This document shows positions 52,913 to 62,341 of a stretch of DNA of 64,000 bases, piece by piece. The first letter of the stretch is position 1, and each line of letters begins with the position of its first letter. The notes beneath the pieces were generated by a model, which worked only from the letters and a program-made list of their open reading frames with translations, made no database searches and was not told the origin of the DNA. Source of the DNA: Flavobacterium haoranii (lineage in GTDB: Bacteria > Bacteroidota > Bacteroidia > Flavobacteriales > Flavobacteriaceae); NCBI GenBank assembly GCA_003246205.1, contig QKBC01000013.1, positions 93,974-157,973 on the forward strand, given 5' to 3'. The position numbers and the translations under genes are program-made.

Positions 52913-55792
52913 ATGAATGTTTACATCAGAATACTATTTATATTTTTCTGCGTTTATGGTTCGGCTCAAAATCCGGTTGTTTTTGACTTTGGCGATGAGT
53001 TAAATAAATATAGTAATGAGTTTTATGACATCATTGAGACTCCGAACGGAACAAAATGGATATCTTCTGAGAATGGTCTTTTAAAATATGATGGCAGAAA
53101 GTTTGAAAAAGTAAGAAACGAGGAACAAAAAGGAAATACTGTTTTCAATCTTCAAATCGATAAAAAAGGAAAGTTATGGTTCAACAACCTGTACGGACAG
53201 TTTTTTTATGTAAAGAACGATAGTATTCAGTTCTATAAGGATTTCAATTCTGTTCTGAAAGGAGGGTTGAGTCAGTTTATTGTTAAAGGCGAAGATATCG
53301 TTTATTTGTTTTCGTCTAAAGGAATTTACAGATCAGATGCAGAGACCATCCGGAAAATAAGTGACACAAAAGTATTAACGTCTTGTTATACGGGAGAAAA
53401 AGGATATTTTATTGACAATGAAAGCCGAATCTTTACAATTGATTTTTCTACGGATAAGATCACACAACTATCGCAATTAGAAATAGAGAACTCCTCTTCA
53501 AAACCTGTTTTCTTTGTTTTAGATGCAACTTGTTTTTTATTTGCTGAAAACAGATCAAAAGGACAATTCTTTAAGATTACCGATTCCGGTCATTTAAAGA
53601 TCAATAGTCCCGAAGATATAGCTTTTGAGCGGTTGATCAATGTAAAGGTAGTGGATCATAAGGTTTTTGTATTTACGTACAACGGAACACAGGTATACGA
53701 GTATAAAGAAGATTCTTTTGTTTACAGAAATACTTTTTTTAAAGAGAATAAAGTAAGCCATCTTTTTAAAGATTCAGAAGACAACTATTGGTTTGCAACG
53801 CTAAAAGACGGAATAAAAGTAGTGCCCAATATCAACCTGCTTTCTAATAATTTTAATTATGAAAGCTATGGATATATTGTTGGCTCTAAAGCTAAAAATG
53901 ACCGAGAACTTATTTTTTACACGGATTCAGGTTATTTGCTGTTTTTTGATGTAATAAAAGGCATTACCAAAGTTTTAAAAGTACCCACAAAGAATATTCT
54001 TTCAGCCATAGAAGTGGATCCGAAGAAAGATATTGTTTACATCGGTGTAAATAATAACGAGAGCTTTATATATGATCTTAAAAAACATACATTTCAAAAA
54101 ACGTCGCTGTTCAATGTAGCCAAAGATATTCAGGTTGTCGACGATAAAGTATTGTATTTAACGTATAACAAATCGGTTTTATATACCGAAAAGTACAACC
54201 GTATTCAGGAAGATACAGTAGATGATTCCCGGGCGTATACAGCCCATGTCAGTAAAACAACTCAAGACTTTTTTATAGCGACAGCCAGTGGTGTATATAA
54301 GTTTAGCAGTGGCAAAAAAAAGCTATTGCAATTTAAGAATGAGATATTTAACGCTACTTCGATCGCAGAAACGGATGACGGTACCATTTGGTTTTCCGGA
54401 GTTCAGAACAAGCTATACTACTTAAAAAACAATGAAGTTTTTAATTATCGCTTTAAAGATTTTGAACCCAAAGAAATTAAATTCCTAAAAGCCTATAAGA
54501 ATGAACTTTGGATAGTTTCTGAAAAAGGGTTGCTAATGATCGACCGGAGTGACAAATTCAAGGAAACCCTTTACAATACACGGAACAGTGGTATCAGCGG
54601 TTCTATAGTTTCTCTGGAAGTTTTTAAGGATAAGATCATTTACACCAGTAATAAAGAAATATTTTCTATAAAAAAGGAACTTTTAAGTACAAAAAAAACA
54701 AAAATTCCTGATGCATATTTTACAGCAGTGACCGTTTTAGATAAGGAAATTGATATTAGCAAAAAAATTGAATTAACACACGAAAAGAACAATATTAAAT
54801 TTTCATTTAATACCAATGCTTTTAATAATGCAGAAAATATATCATACAAATACCGACTGAAAAATTACGACAATACGTGGCGGGAAATTGAAGAGGCAGA
54901 GCGCTCCGTAAAATACTTATCCATTCCGCCCGGAAATTATGTCTTTGAAGTTTTTCCGTTCTATATTGATGAAGTAGCCCGGACCAATAATAAAATAGTT
55001 TCCATTGAAGTGGTTGTCAATGAACCTTTCTGGAAAACCAAAGGTTTTGTTTTTATGATAAGTGTACTGCTAGTCTTAATTTTATATGGGATCGTAACGA
55101 TTTCCAACAAAATAAAAATCGAAAAAAAGAACCGGGAGATCTCACAATTACTCGTGGATAAAAAGATAACCGCATTGCAATTAGAAAATTTGCGTTCCCA
55201 AATGAACCCTCATTTTATCTTTAACGCAATGAATTCTATACAGGATTATATTGTTCACAACGAACGAAAATTAGCCAGTTCCTATCTGGTTAAGTTCTCC
55301 CGTTTAATGCGTTTGTATCTGGAACACAGTCAGGTAAGTGAAGTCTTTTTAAAAGAAGAAATAGAAACTTTAGAGCTATACTTGTTCCTTGAAAAGATAC
55401 GATTTGAGACCGATTTTGAATACGAAATACAGTACGATAAAAATTTATTAGGCTCTGATCTCAAAATTCCATCTTTATTGTTACAGCCATTTATAGAGAA
55501 TGCCATAAAACACGGATTGAGCAATAAAAAAGGGCTAAAAAAGATAAAGGTCAGTTTTCAGGAAAAAGATTCTTTTTTCGAAATCATGATCGATGATAAC
55601 GGAGTAGGGCGACAGGCCACCCAAAATAAAGAGAACAAATACAAGTCCTTTGCCACCAAAGCCACTGCTAAGCGAGTGGAATTACTGAATAAGAATTACA
55701 ATAAAAACATTTCGGTTACCATAGTCGATAAACACGATGAATTCAGTCGTCCGACAGGAACAACCGTAATTATACAAATATCCAATTACTAA
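52913..55792 (+). CDS. Propeller-type sensor histidine kinase, LytS-like (module B)
   Basis: The frame opens at a TTG at 52853, but the ATG at 52913 gives a normal signal peptide (MNVYIRILFIFFCVYGSAQ); 959 aa. Propeller repeats fill about 20-600 (for example FYDIIETPNGTKWISSENGL). A Y_Y_Y-type domain follows (YKYRLKNYDNTWREIE), then a membrane helix at about 713-732 (FVFMISVLLVLILYGIVTI). The kinase domain has QMNPHFIFNAMNS (H767), FIENAIKHGL and DDNGVGR. It is a paralogue of the module A kinase. The LytTR gene begins 1 bp after its stop. Confidence 0.93.
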   Translation: MNVYIRILFIFFCVYGSAQNPVVFDFGDELNKYSNEFYDIIETPNGTKWISSENGLLKYDGRKFEKVRNEEQKGNTVFNLQIDKKGKLWFNNLYGQFFYVKNDSIQFYKDFNSVLKGGLSQFIVKGEDIVYLFSSKGIYRSDAETIRKISDTKVLTSCYTGEKGYFIDNESRIFTIDFSTDKITQLSQLEIENSSSKPVFFVLDATCFLFAENRSKGQFFKITDSGHLKINSPEDIAFERLINVKVVDHKVFVFTYNGTQVYEYKEDSFVYRNTFFKENKVSHLFKDSEDNYWFATLKDGIKVVPNINLLSNNFNYESYGYIVGSKAKNDRELIFYTDSGYLLFFDVIKGITKVLKVPTKNILSAIEVDPKKDIVYIGVNNNESFIYDLKKHTFQKTSLFNVAKDIQVVDDKVLYLTYNKSVLYTEKYNRIQEDTVDDSRAYTAHVSKTTQDFFIATASGVYKFSSGKKKLLQFKNEIFNATSIAETDDGTIWFSGVQNKLYYLKNNEVFNYRFKDFEPKEIKFLKAYKNELWIVSEKGLLMIDRSDKFKETLYNTRNSGISGSIVSLEVFKDKIIYTSNKEIFSIKKELLSTKKTKIPDAYFTAVTVLDKEIDISKKIELTHEKNNIKFSFNTNAFNNAENISYKYRLKNYDNTWREIEEAERSVKYLSIPPGNYVFEVFPFYIDEVARTNNKIVSIEVVVNEPFWKTKGFVFMISVLLVLILYGIVTISNKIKIEKKNREISQLLVDKKITALQLENLRSQMNPHFIFNAMNSIQDYIVHNERKLASSYLVKFSRLMRLYLEHSQVSEVFLKEEIETLELYLFLEKIRFETDFEYEIQYDKNLLGSDLKIPSLLLQPFIENAIKHGLSNKKGLKKIKVSFQEKDSFFEIMIDDNGVGRQATQNKENKYKSFATKATAKRVELLNKNYNKNISVTIVDKHDEFSRPTGTTVIIQISNY

Positions 55793-55793
55793 A

Positions 55794-56549
55794 ATGAATT
55801 GCATTATAATAGATGACGAGAAGAGCGCAAGAAGCTTAATAAAAACCTTTGTAAAAGAGAACTTTGCGCAGTTTGATTCTTTTTTTGAAGCTTCCAATTT
55901 AGAAGAAGGAGTTGCTCTTTTGAAAAAAGAAAAGATAGATATAGTGTATCTTGATATTCAGATGCCCGGCGAAAGCGGTTTAGAGATCATCAATCATTTT
56001 GATACTGAAGCAATGAACTTTAAGATCATCTTTACCACAGCGTATCATCAATATGCAGTTGATGCGTTCAAGCTGAATGCTTTGGATTATTTGTTGAAAC
56101 CTATTGATGAGCAGGAACTTATTAAAGCTACCCAAAAAGCCATTGCCGAAATTGAAAAAAATGAGCTAGGCACGAAGCTTGAAAGTTTAAAAGAAGCTTT
56201 AGAACAAATTGCGGTTACTAAAATAGCACTCGATGTACCCAAAGGAATCCTGTTCATGAACTTAGACGATATTGTATATTTTGAAGCAGACGGCATGTAT
56301 ACCAAAGTGCATTTAAAAACCGATGAGACCAAACTGGTCAGCAAACCTTTGAAGTTCTTTAGTGACCAATTAGAGAATAAACCTATCTTTTTTAAATGCC
56401 ACCGAAGCTTTCTGGTCAACCTGATGTACGTTAAAGAACTTGTTAAGAGCGACGGTGATTACCTGATCCTCGAGAACAAAAAAACGATACCGATCGCTAA
56501 ATCTAAAAAAGACGAATTTATGGCAGTTATCAAAGATACTTTTTGGTAA
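55794..56549 (+). CDS. LytTR-family response regulator (module B)
   Basis: This 251-aa protein has a receiver at residues 1-120 with IIIDDEKSA and D54 in IVYLDIQMPGESG. The LytTR domain is at about 145-248 (IVYFEADGMYTKVHLKTDET, FFKCHRSFLVNLMYV). It closely resembles the module A regulator. The likely operators are AGAAGT/AGCAGT direct repeats upstream of its own operon and of the T9SS gene that follows 117 bp later. Confidence 0.93.
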   Translation: MNCIIIDDEKSARSLIKTFVKENFAQFDSFFEASNLEEGVALLKKEKIDIVYLDIQMPGESGLEIINHFDTEAMNFKIIFTTAYHQYAVDAFKLNALDYLLKPIDEQELIKATQKAIAEIEKNELGTKLESLKEALEQIAVTKIALDVPKGILFMNLDDIVYFEADGMYTKVHLKTDETKLVSKPLKFFSDQLENKPIFFKCHRSFLVNLMYVKELVKSDGDYLILENKKTIPIAKSKKDEFMAVIKDTFW

Positions 56550-56569
56550 AATCCTTTAGCAATAAAACG

Positions 56570-56597
56570 AGCAGTTTCAGAAGTAAATCAGCAGTCT
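56570..56597. promoter_or_regulatory. Direct repeats upstream of the module B T9SS gene
   Basis: AGCAGTTT at 56570-56577 and AGCAGTCT at 56590-56597, 20 bp apart, flank TTTCAGAAGTAAATC. They are followed about 70 bp later by the T9SS gene. Confidence 0.45.
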
Positions 56598-56666
56598 TTA
56601 TAAGATAACAAAATGCTGACTTTACTTAATGAATTTTCTTTGTTGTTGTAATAAAAAGAAACACAA

Positions 56667-59447
56667 ATGAAGAAAATTTTACTTTTAGCGCTTAGTTTAT
56701 TCGTTTTTAGTCTAAAGGCGCAAACCGTAGTGTATGTTGATACCGATGCTACCGGAAACAATGACGGAACCAGTTGGGCTAATGCCTACAACTCTTTGCA
56801 CGATGCGTTAACCAATACAAATATTGCCGGTGCTGAAATTTGGGTAGCCGAAGGAACTTATAAACCAATTAATGCTTCCACACCTTTTTTAAATCAGTAT
56901 GGAGTTAATATCTATGGTGGTTTTGTGGGAACAGAAAACACAAAAGCTGATCGTAATGTTGACCCATGGTTACATCCGGTGTATTTATCCGGAGATATCA
57001 ACGGTGATGATTTAAATGAAGTGCCAAGTGTTAGTTCGGTTAATAAAAGTGATAATGCAACACGTATTTTACAAATCGAGCCAACAACTCTTGGTGGTGC
57101 AACTTTAAATCATGTAAATGAGAGCATTGTTATTGATCGTATCAATTTTGTGAAGGCTTACGGCGGAAGCGCTTTGTACAGTCACCCAGCTAGCGGTACT
57201 AACTATACGCAAAATGAAATAACACTTATAAATTGTCGTTTTTCTAGAAATTATGCGTCTACAAGACCAGCCTTTGATATTTGGGCTAATATATTTGGAG
57301 GAGATAGTTCAAATCCAATTAAAACTTTTTCTTTGCTCAATAGTATTGTAGATGAAAATGTGTCGCAAGTTGGGTATGCTTTCGAATACAGAACACTTGC
57401 ATATTTTGATGAAATTTTCATTGCTAATAACTTGTTTATTGCTAACAAAGTTGAAGATGCTGGCTTTTCGGGTAGTGTGGCACGTTTTCTTAAAACGGGT
57501 AATGGTCAGTTGTTAAAAATTAGGTTTTCAAACAATACTTTAGCATTAAATCAAGAAGGTGCTGGTGTGGCGGCTTCAGTTGCAAGCTGTATTCGCTTAC
57601 AAGATTCTGGTATTAGTTATCATGTTGAAGGCTTTTGGTATAATAATATTTATTACAATAACATTGGAACAACTGAGTATGTAGGCAGTATATCTTATTC
57701 AACTGCTGGTATTGTTGCTGGTAATACTAATGCCAGAGATTTTTCATCACAAGTTTATGATGTGCCAAACTCTGTATTTTTACCAACGAGTCCTTTTATA
57801 GATATTGCTGTAGGAAATTTTGAACCCTTAGCAGCCTATCGTCAAAACGGAACTATGGGAGCTGGTTATGATTTAACTAATTATCCAGCAACTGATTGTT
57901 TTCAAAACGGAAGAACGTATTCTAGCGGAACTATCATTGGTTTAGGAGCTATACAGCATGCCAATACAGCAATGTTTCACGGACCCGGAGATATTGCGAA
58001 TTCATCAACACCAACCCCGGCAGGAGATATTTTTGTAGATGCGAGTGCAACAGGTAATAATGATGGAACAAGCTGGGCAGATGCTTATAACTCTTTATAT
58101 GATGCTTTAAACTCTATGAGTCTAACACCTGGAGGAAAAGTATTTGTAAAAGCAGGAACGTATTACCCAACAGCCGGAGGGTTCACGGTAACTGATGATT
58201 CTGTTCAAATTTTCGGAGGTTTTGATGGTACGGAGACTGATGAAAATGACAGAGATATGTCGTTGATTTACACGACAAATGCTACCATTATTTCAGGGGA
58301 TGTTAATGGCGATGATATTGTAGGAGATTTTTCTTCAAACAAAGCTGATAATTTAGCACAATTAATGATGGTTAATACAAATTCAGTAACCATTGATGGT
58401 TTTATTTTTGAAAACGCTCATAAACCTAGTGGTAGTAATCCTATTATTTATTTTTCAGTAACAGGCAACACATCATATTTTACGCTAAAAAACAGTATCA
58501 TTAGAAACAATTATGCTGCAAGTGGTTTATTAATGGATTACAGATATTTTACTGATACTATTGAGTTTATTAATGTTGCCATCAAAGGCAATTTAGTTAA
58601 TAACGGAATTTGTTTGTTCCAAAGTTCAAGTAGTAATACGCCTATCGATTTTAATTTTGTGAATTTTGAGTTTAGTGATAATCAGTTTAATTCTGACTTT
58701 GGAGCTATTTGGTTCAGAGAAACCGGAACTTCAAATATGAATACAACAATTGTAAATTCAACATTTGTAAACAATACAAATGATTATTCAACATCAACAA
58801 TTAAACATTTAGTTAATATAAGTTCTTTAGGTTCGTTAGAGAATAATGTAGATGTTTATAACTCAATATTCTATAATAATTACTACAGTTCATCTATAGT
58901 TAGTGATAAGGTTTTTGATAATTCTAAAATTTCAGAAGGTATTTACGGAGATTTAGATATTGATAATTGTATTGCACCTACAATTTATCCTTATACATCT
59001 AATATTGATGCAGATGCTTTTAATATCAGTACAGCAAATCCTAATTTAGATACTGATTATAAACCTACTTCAGCTTCTACAGCAGTTATAGATCAAGGAA
59101 CTAATTCATTTTATAACTCAGGTTTATTCGGAACGTTAGATGCTTCAGGAAACCCAAGATTTGTCAATACCACAATTGATTTAGGTGCTTATGAATACAA
59201 TGCAACATTAAGTAGTTCAAGTTTTTCTACAAACGATTTCAAACTGTATCCTAATCCGGTAACAGATTTCTTTACAATAGATGCTAATGAGGCAATCGAA
59301 AAAGTTGAGGTTTATAACTTAACAGGAGCAAAAGTTATGGAAACGAATCAAACTCAAGTAAATATATCTTCTTTAAATGCAGGGCTTTATTTGGTTAAAA
59401 TTTACTCAGAAAACGGGGTAGGTGTTCAAAAAATCATTAAAAAATAA
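56667..59447 (+). CDS. Secreted beta-helix-like T9SS protein with internal duplication
   Basis: This 926-aa protein has a signal peptide (MKKILLLALSLFVFSLKAQ) and two homologous regions of about 380-410 aa. The first starts VYVDTDATGNNDGTSWANAY (about residue 22) and the second FVDASATGNNDGTSWADAYN (about residue 455). Each continues with an N- and G-rich right-handed parallel beta-helix pattern (GVNIYGGFVGTE and SVQIFGGFDGTE). A type A T9SS sorting domain closes the protein (FKLYPNPVTDFFTIDANEAI ... GLYLVKIYSENGVGVQKI). It is likely a surface adhesin or polysaccharide-binding protein. First gene of a three-gene unit after the LytTR gene. Confidence 0.9.
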   Translation: MKKILLLALSLFVFSLKAQTVVYVDTDATGNNDGTSWANAYNSLHDALTNTNIAGAEIWVAEGTYKPINASTPFLNQYGVNIYGGFVGTENTKADRNVDPWLHPVYLSGDINGDDLNEVPSVSSVNKSDNATRILQIEPTTLGGATLNHVNESIVIDRINFVKAYGGSALYSHPASGTNYTQNEITLINCRFSRNYASTRPAFDIWANIFGGDSSNPIKTFSLLNSIVDENVSQVGYAFEYRTLAYFDEIFIANNLFIANKVEDAGFSGSVARFLKTGNGQLLKIRFSNNTLALNQEGAGVAASVASCIRLQDSGISYHVEGFWYNNIYYNNIGTTEYVGSISYSTAGIVAGNTNARDFSSQVYDVPNSVFLPTSPFIDIAVGNFEPLAAYRQNGTMGAGYDLTNYPATDCFQNGRTYSSGTIIGLGAIQHANTAMFHGPGDIANSSTPTPAGDIFVDASATGNNDGTSWADAYNSLYDALNSMSLTPGGKVFVKAGTYYPTAGGFTVTDDSVQIFGGFDGTETDENDRDMSLIYTTNATIISGDVNGDDIVGDFSSNKADNLAQLMMVNTNSVTIDGFIFENAHKPSGSNPIIYFSVTGNTSYFTLKNSIIRNNYAASGLLMDYRYFTDTIEFINVAIKGNLVNNGICLFQSSSSNTPIDFNFVNFEFSDNQFNSDFGAIWFRETGTSNMNTTIVNSTFVNNTNDYSTSTIKHLVNISSLGSLENNVDVYNSIFYNNYYSSSIVSDKVFDNSKISEGIYGDLDIDNCIAPTIYPYTSNIDADAFNISTANPNLDTDYKPTSASTAVIDQGTNSFYNSGLFGTLDASGNPRFVNTTIDLGAYEYNATLSSSSFSTNDFKLYPNPVTDFFTIDANEAIEKVEVYNLTGAKVMETNQTQVNISSLNAGLYLVKIYSENGVGVQKIIKK

Positions 59448-59464
59448 ATTTTAAATATCATAAC

Positions 59465-59989
59465 ATGAAAAAAGTAATTCTATTCGTATTCTTAATTTTA
59501 TCAAGTCTATCGTTTACTTCTTGTAGCGATGATGATAACACTAAAGAAAACTACGCTAAGCTTAACGATGAAAGCTATAGTTTAAAAACTAGTCTATACT
59601 ATACTGACACAAATAATGATGGTACTTATGAATCTATACTATTTATTTATTCGGAAGGAATTACTTATGATGAGGTAAATGACGAGTTTACAGGTCAAGG
59701 TAGTTTAGCTGTAATAGAAATGGATAGTCATCCGACGCAAGATTTTTCCGGAAATTACACACAAACAGATGATGTAGATATTGTTTTTTTTCCATTATAT
59801 GATTTTGACAATTTAGGTAATGGTAGAGCTCCGGCTCCGGAAAACTATGTGTTAGATACATTTAGTCTCTCTATTGCTAAAAACGGTGATACTGCTACAA
59901 TTAACGTTTCAGGAGAATCAACAGATACTCCGGCGCTTCCTTTTGAAATGTATTACAACGGAAATCTTACATTTAGTCCGATAGACTAA
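59465..59989 (+). CDS. Surface-exposed lipoprotein, hypothetical
   Basis: This 174-aa protein has a lipoprotein signal (MKKVILFVFLILSSLSFTSC, C20) followed at once by SDDDN. An acidic SDD motif after the lipid-modified Cys is the lipoprotein export signal of Bacteroidota, which sends the protein to the outer face of the outer membrane. The mature part is a beta-rich acidic domain of unknown function. It is 17 bp after the T9SS gene and 15 bp before the 404-aa gene. Confidence 0.82.
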   Translation: MKKVILFVFLILSSLSFTSCSDDDNTKENYAKLNDESYSLKTSLYYTDTNNDGTYESILFIYSEGITYDEVNDEFTGQGSLAVIEMDSHPTQDFSGNYTQTDDVDIVFFPLYDFDNLGNGRAPAPENYVLDTFSLSIAKNGDTATINVSGESTDTPALPFEMYYNGNLTFSPID

Positions 59990-60004
59990 TTTAAAACCTT
60001 AAAA

Positions 60005-61219
60005 ATGAAAGTTTTTTATAGCATTTTATTTTTTTCTTTTGCTTCATTGACCGGTCAGGCACAATTTGGAAAGATGTTAAAAGACAAGGCAAAAAAAGCC
60101 GTTGAGAAAAAAATAAATTCAGCGGATACTACAACATCTTCGTCCGGTTCTGATTCGTCTTCAAATGCAGGAATGGCAGAGCGTTCTACTGCAGAATATT
60201 CAGATGAAGAATTTAAAAAAGAATTAGAGAAAAAGTATCCGAATGATCAAGCAAAGCAAGATTTGTACTATCAGAAATACCTGGAGAAAAAAGCAAAAGA
60301 ATCTAAGTCAAACGCTATCGTTAATACTGCTGATTCTGATGAAGGCTTCTTGTATCTTTCCTATACATTCGGGATGTCTTCAGGAGTTAACAGCTATGCG
60401 GTAGACCAGGTTAAATTACGACGACAAATGACCGATAGGGGAGATAATGTCGATATTTTGCCTAAGCAAGATACAGAGTATGCCTGGCTGCGATTTTTGA
60501 CCACTCCCGAATTAGAAATGATGTCGCCGGATGGTTATATCGGGTACGAATTGGTTTCAGGTTCTTATGTTACCAAAATAGGAGCTGACAGATCTCAAAC
60601 TATGGAATTAGGAACCGGAATGCCGGTTTTAACCAGAGGAATGCTGATAGCAGAAGATGTATTTGTCATCTATGCAGGTTCGCATCAAGGAGGACATGCT
60701 TTTAATGTTCCTTCGTATATGGATCAAGACGACATTACCATTATGAATATCGTGGGAAAAGGTGACCAACAATTTCATTTGGAATGGCTAGAAAAAGCCA
60801 AACCGATTGTAAAAGAGTTTGAAGCTACTTTAAAAGCCAATTACGACAAAGCCGCAAAAGCGAGTATGGCGAGTATAAAAATGCCTAAAGCCGGAACCAT
60901 GAATGGAAATAGCGAGTTGAAAAACTTTGCCATAGCCAAAGTAAAAGAAACAATAGCTAAAGACGGTGCTCAATTGTTAAAACTGAACATAGAATCTAGC
61001 GACTGGTCTATTGTTAAGAATAAATATACAGGGCATATTTTATACCGTTGGATAAAAGGATCCTTTACCGAAAAGAACAAAAACAAAGATTGTATGCTAC
61101 AAGGATTTTTGATCAAACAGGAGTACAACGGAAGCAGTTACGGAAGTTCTCAATTTGGCGGAATCATACACGGACAAATGCCTTACGGACAATTGATGGA
61201 TTGCGCTAATGCGATGTAA
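60005..61219 (+). CDS. Secreted protein of unknown function (module B, 404 aa)
   Basis: The signal peptide ends near SLTGQAQ; then come FGKMLKDKAKKAVEKK, a Ser-rich linker (about 40-55), a charged helical region and a globular part with Tyr and Trp. The C-terminal region has GFLIKQEYNGSSYGSSQFGG. This mirrors the 403-aa protein of module A (QLGDLLKNK start, YNGSGYDKPYYNG near the end), so the two are likely distant paralogues. Last gene of the module B operon, with a terminator 66 bp later. Confidence 0.8.
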   Translation: MKVFYSILFFSFASLTGQAQFGKMLKDKAKKAVEKKINSADTTTSSSGSDSSSNAGMAERSTAEYSDEEFKKELEKKYPNDQAKQDLYYQKYLEKKAKESKSNAIVNTADSDEGFLYLSYTFGMSSGVNSYAVDQVKLRRQMTDRGDNVDILPKQDTEYAWLRFLTTPELEMMSPDGYIGYELVSGSYVTKIGADRSQTMELGTGMPVLTRGMLIAEDVFVIYAGSHQGGHAFNVPSYMDQDDITIMNIVGKGDQQFHLEWLEKAKPIVKEFEATLKANYDKAAKASMASIKMPKAGTMNGNSELKNFAIAKVKETIAKDGAQLLKLNIESSDWSIVKNKYTGHILYRWIKGSFTEKNKNKDCMLQGFLIKQEYNGSSYGSSQFGGIIHGQMPYGQLMDCANAM

Positions 61220-61285
61220 CGAACTGTATACAGTATAAAACGATCAGATTTTTTTATTGAAAAGTCATGTATTTGGTTAAGTTAA

Positions 61286-61315
61286 AAAAGTCCCGGAAAT
61301 TTCCGGGACTTTTTG
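61286..61315. terminator. Strong terminator after module B
   Basis: AAAAAGTCCCGGAAA / TTTCCGGGACTTTTT, a perfect GC-rich stem. Confidence 0.9.
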
Positions 61316-61351
61316 ATATAGTATACTCATTAATTCAGCAAACAGTTTTTA

Positions 61352-61864
61352 TTACATCTTTTCCTGAATGATATTCTGCAACGTTATCACCGCTTCCAAT
61401 CTAAGTCGCAAGCGATCAAGTCGTCGGATATTTTCTGTTGCCAGATTGCGTTCCACTTTGTCCCGAATATTCTTTAATAAAGAGGCAGGATCTTTTTTCT
61501 GCATTTCTAAAAATCGGATAACGTGCAAAGCAGCCAGATTTTTAGCCCGTTTTTGTTCCGATACCGCTATTTTCTTTTCCAGAAGCAGTTGTTCATTTCT
61601 TAGTCTCTCCAACTTTCGCTGTAATACTAATTTTCCATTCTTCCTTTGATCTGTCTGCAATAATTTTTTGGTATTGAAGATATCCTTGTCTTTTAGCTGT
61701 TGCAGATAAATAAGAATAGCCATAAGCTTTTTTTTAGCAGTTAAAGGTAAATTGCGTTTTCCGCTCACAAACATTGACCATTGACTTCTGCTGATCCCTA
61801 AAAGCAAAGCTATCTCATGTTGGGATAACCCTAATGTTCCGCTTAAGCTTGATCTATCTTTCAT
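61352..61864 (-). CDS. XRE-type helix-turn-helix regulator
   Basis: This 170-aa protein has an HTH at residues about 10-45 (LGLSQHEIALLLGISRSQWS, then MFVSGKRNLPLTAKKKLMAI). A long charged coiled-coil-like region fills the rest (ERLRNEQLLLEKKIAVSEQK). It diverges from the large adhesin gene and may control it. No toxin partner is present. Confidence 0.85.
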   Translation of the reverse strand: MKDRSSLSGTLGLSQHEIALLLGISRSQWSMFVSGKRNLPLTAKKKLMAILIYLQQLKDKDIFNTKKLLQTDQRKNGKLVLQRKLERLRNEQLLLEKKIAVSEQKRAKNLAALHVIRFLEMQKKDPASLLKNIRDKVERNLATENIRRLDRLRLRLEAVITLQNIIQEKM

Positions 61865-62341
61865 AATTTGACAAATTTTTTGAACGAAATATTCTCACAT
61901 TTTTTCCAAACAAAAATTTTGCCACAAAAGTTATAGCAAAAATGGATAATGTATTTTTTCCGGACTTTTCAAGTTACAATTAACTAAGTACCCTACGTAA
62001 TATTTGCACGTTCCACGTATGTTTTACGATTCCTGATTGTCTTAATCTTGTAGTTGAAATTAAACCCTATTTATGATGAGAAATAGTTTGCGTAGTATCC
62101 TGTATGACCTGCCTGTACTTATAAGGCGGCAACACGAAGTTGAGTTAAGAGCAGCCCGCCGACCGGCTCGGGGTGTTTTTTGATCCGTAGGACGACCCGA
62201 ATAGTAACTCTTTTACGAGAGAACAGCTCCTTTTGACGTCTGACGTTTTTTGAAAAGTAAGGCCATTCCACAGATTACCTGATAAGGAATAGTCGTACTT
62301 AAATTTTATTATGAGACTAATTGATAAACTTAAAACCAATC
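61865..62341. other. 477-bp regulatory-looking gap before the HYR adhesin
   Basis: No convincing gene. A 36-codon frame (62073-62183, MMRNSLRSILYDL...) ends on a run of six T. A GC-rich block at about 62130-62175 (CCGA / TCGG hairpin) precedes that T run and could act as an attenuator. TAATATTTG at 61998-62006 is a one-base-longer variant of the -7 box. The gap is probably the promoter and long 5' leader of the adhesin. Confidence 0.4.

Noticed and set aside
61352..61864. Antitoxin half of a toxin-antitoxin pair
   Set aside because: The HTH gene has no small partner on either side; it faces an adhesin gene instead.
62145..62339. Minus-strand 64-codon frame upstream of the adhesin
   Set aside because: No signal, motif, promoter box or RBS; it overlaps the presumed leader.
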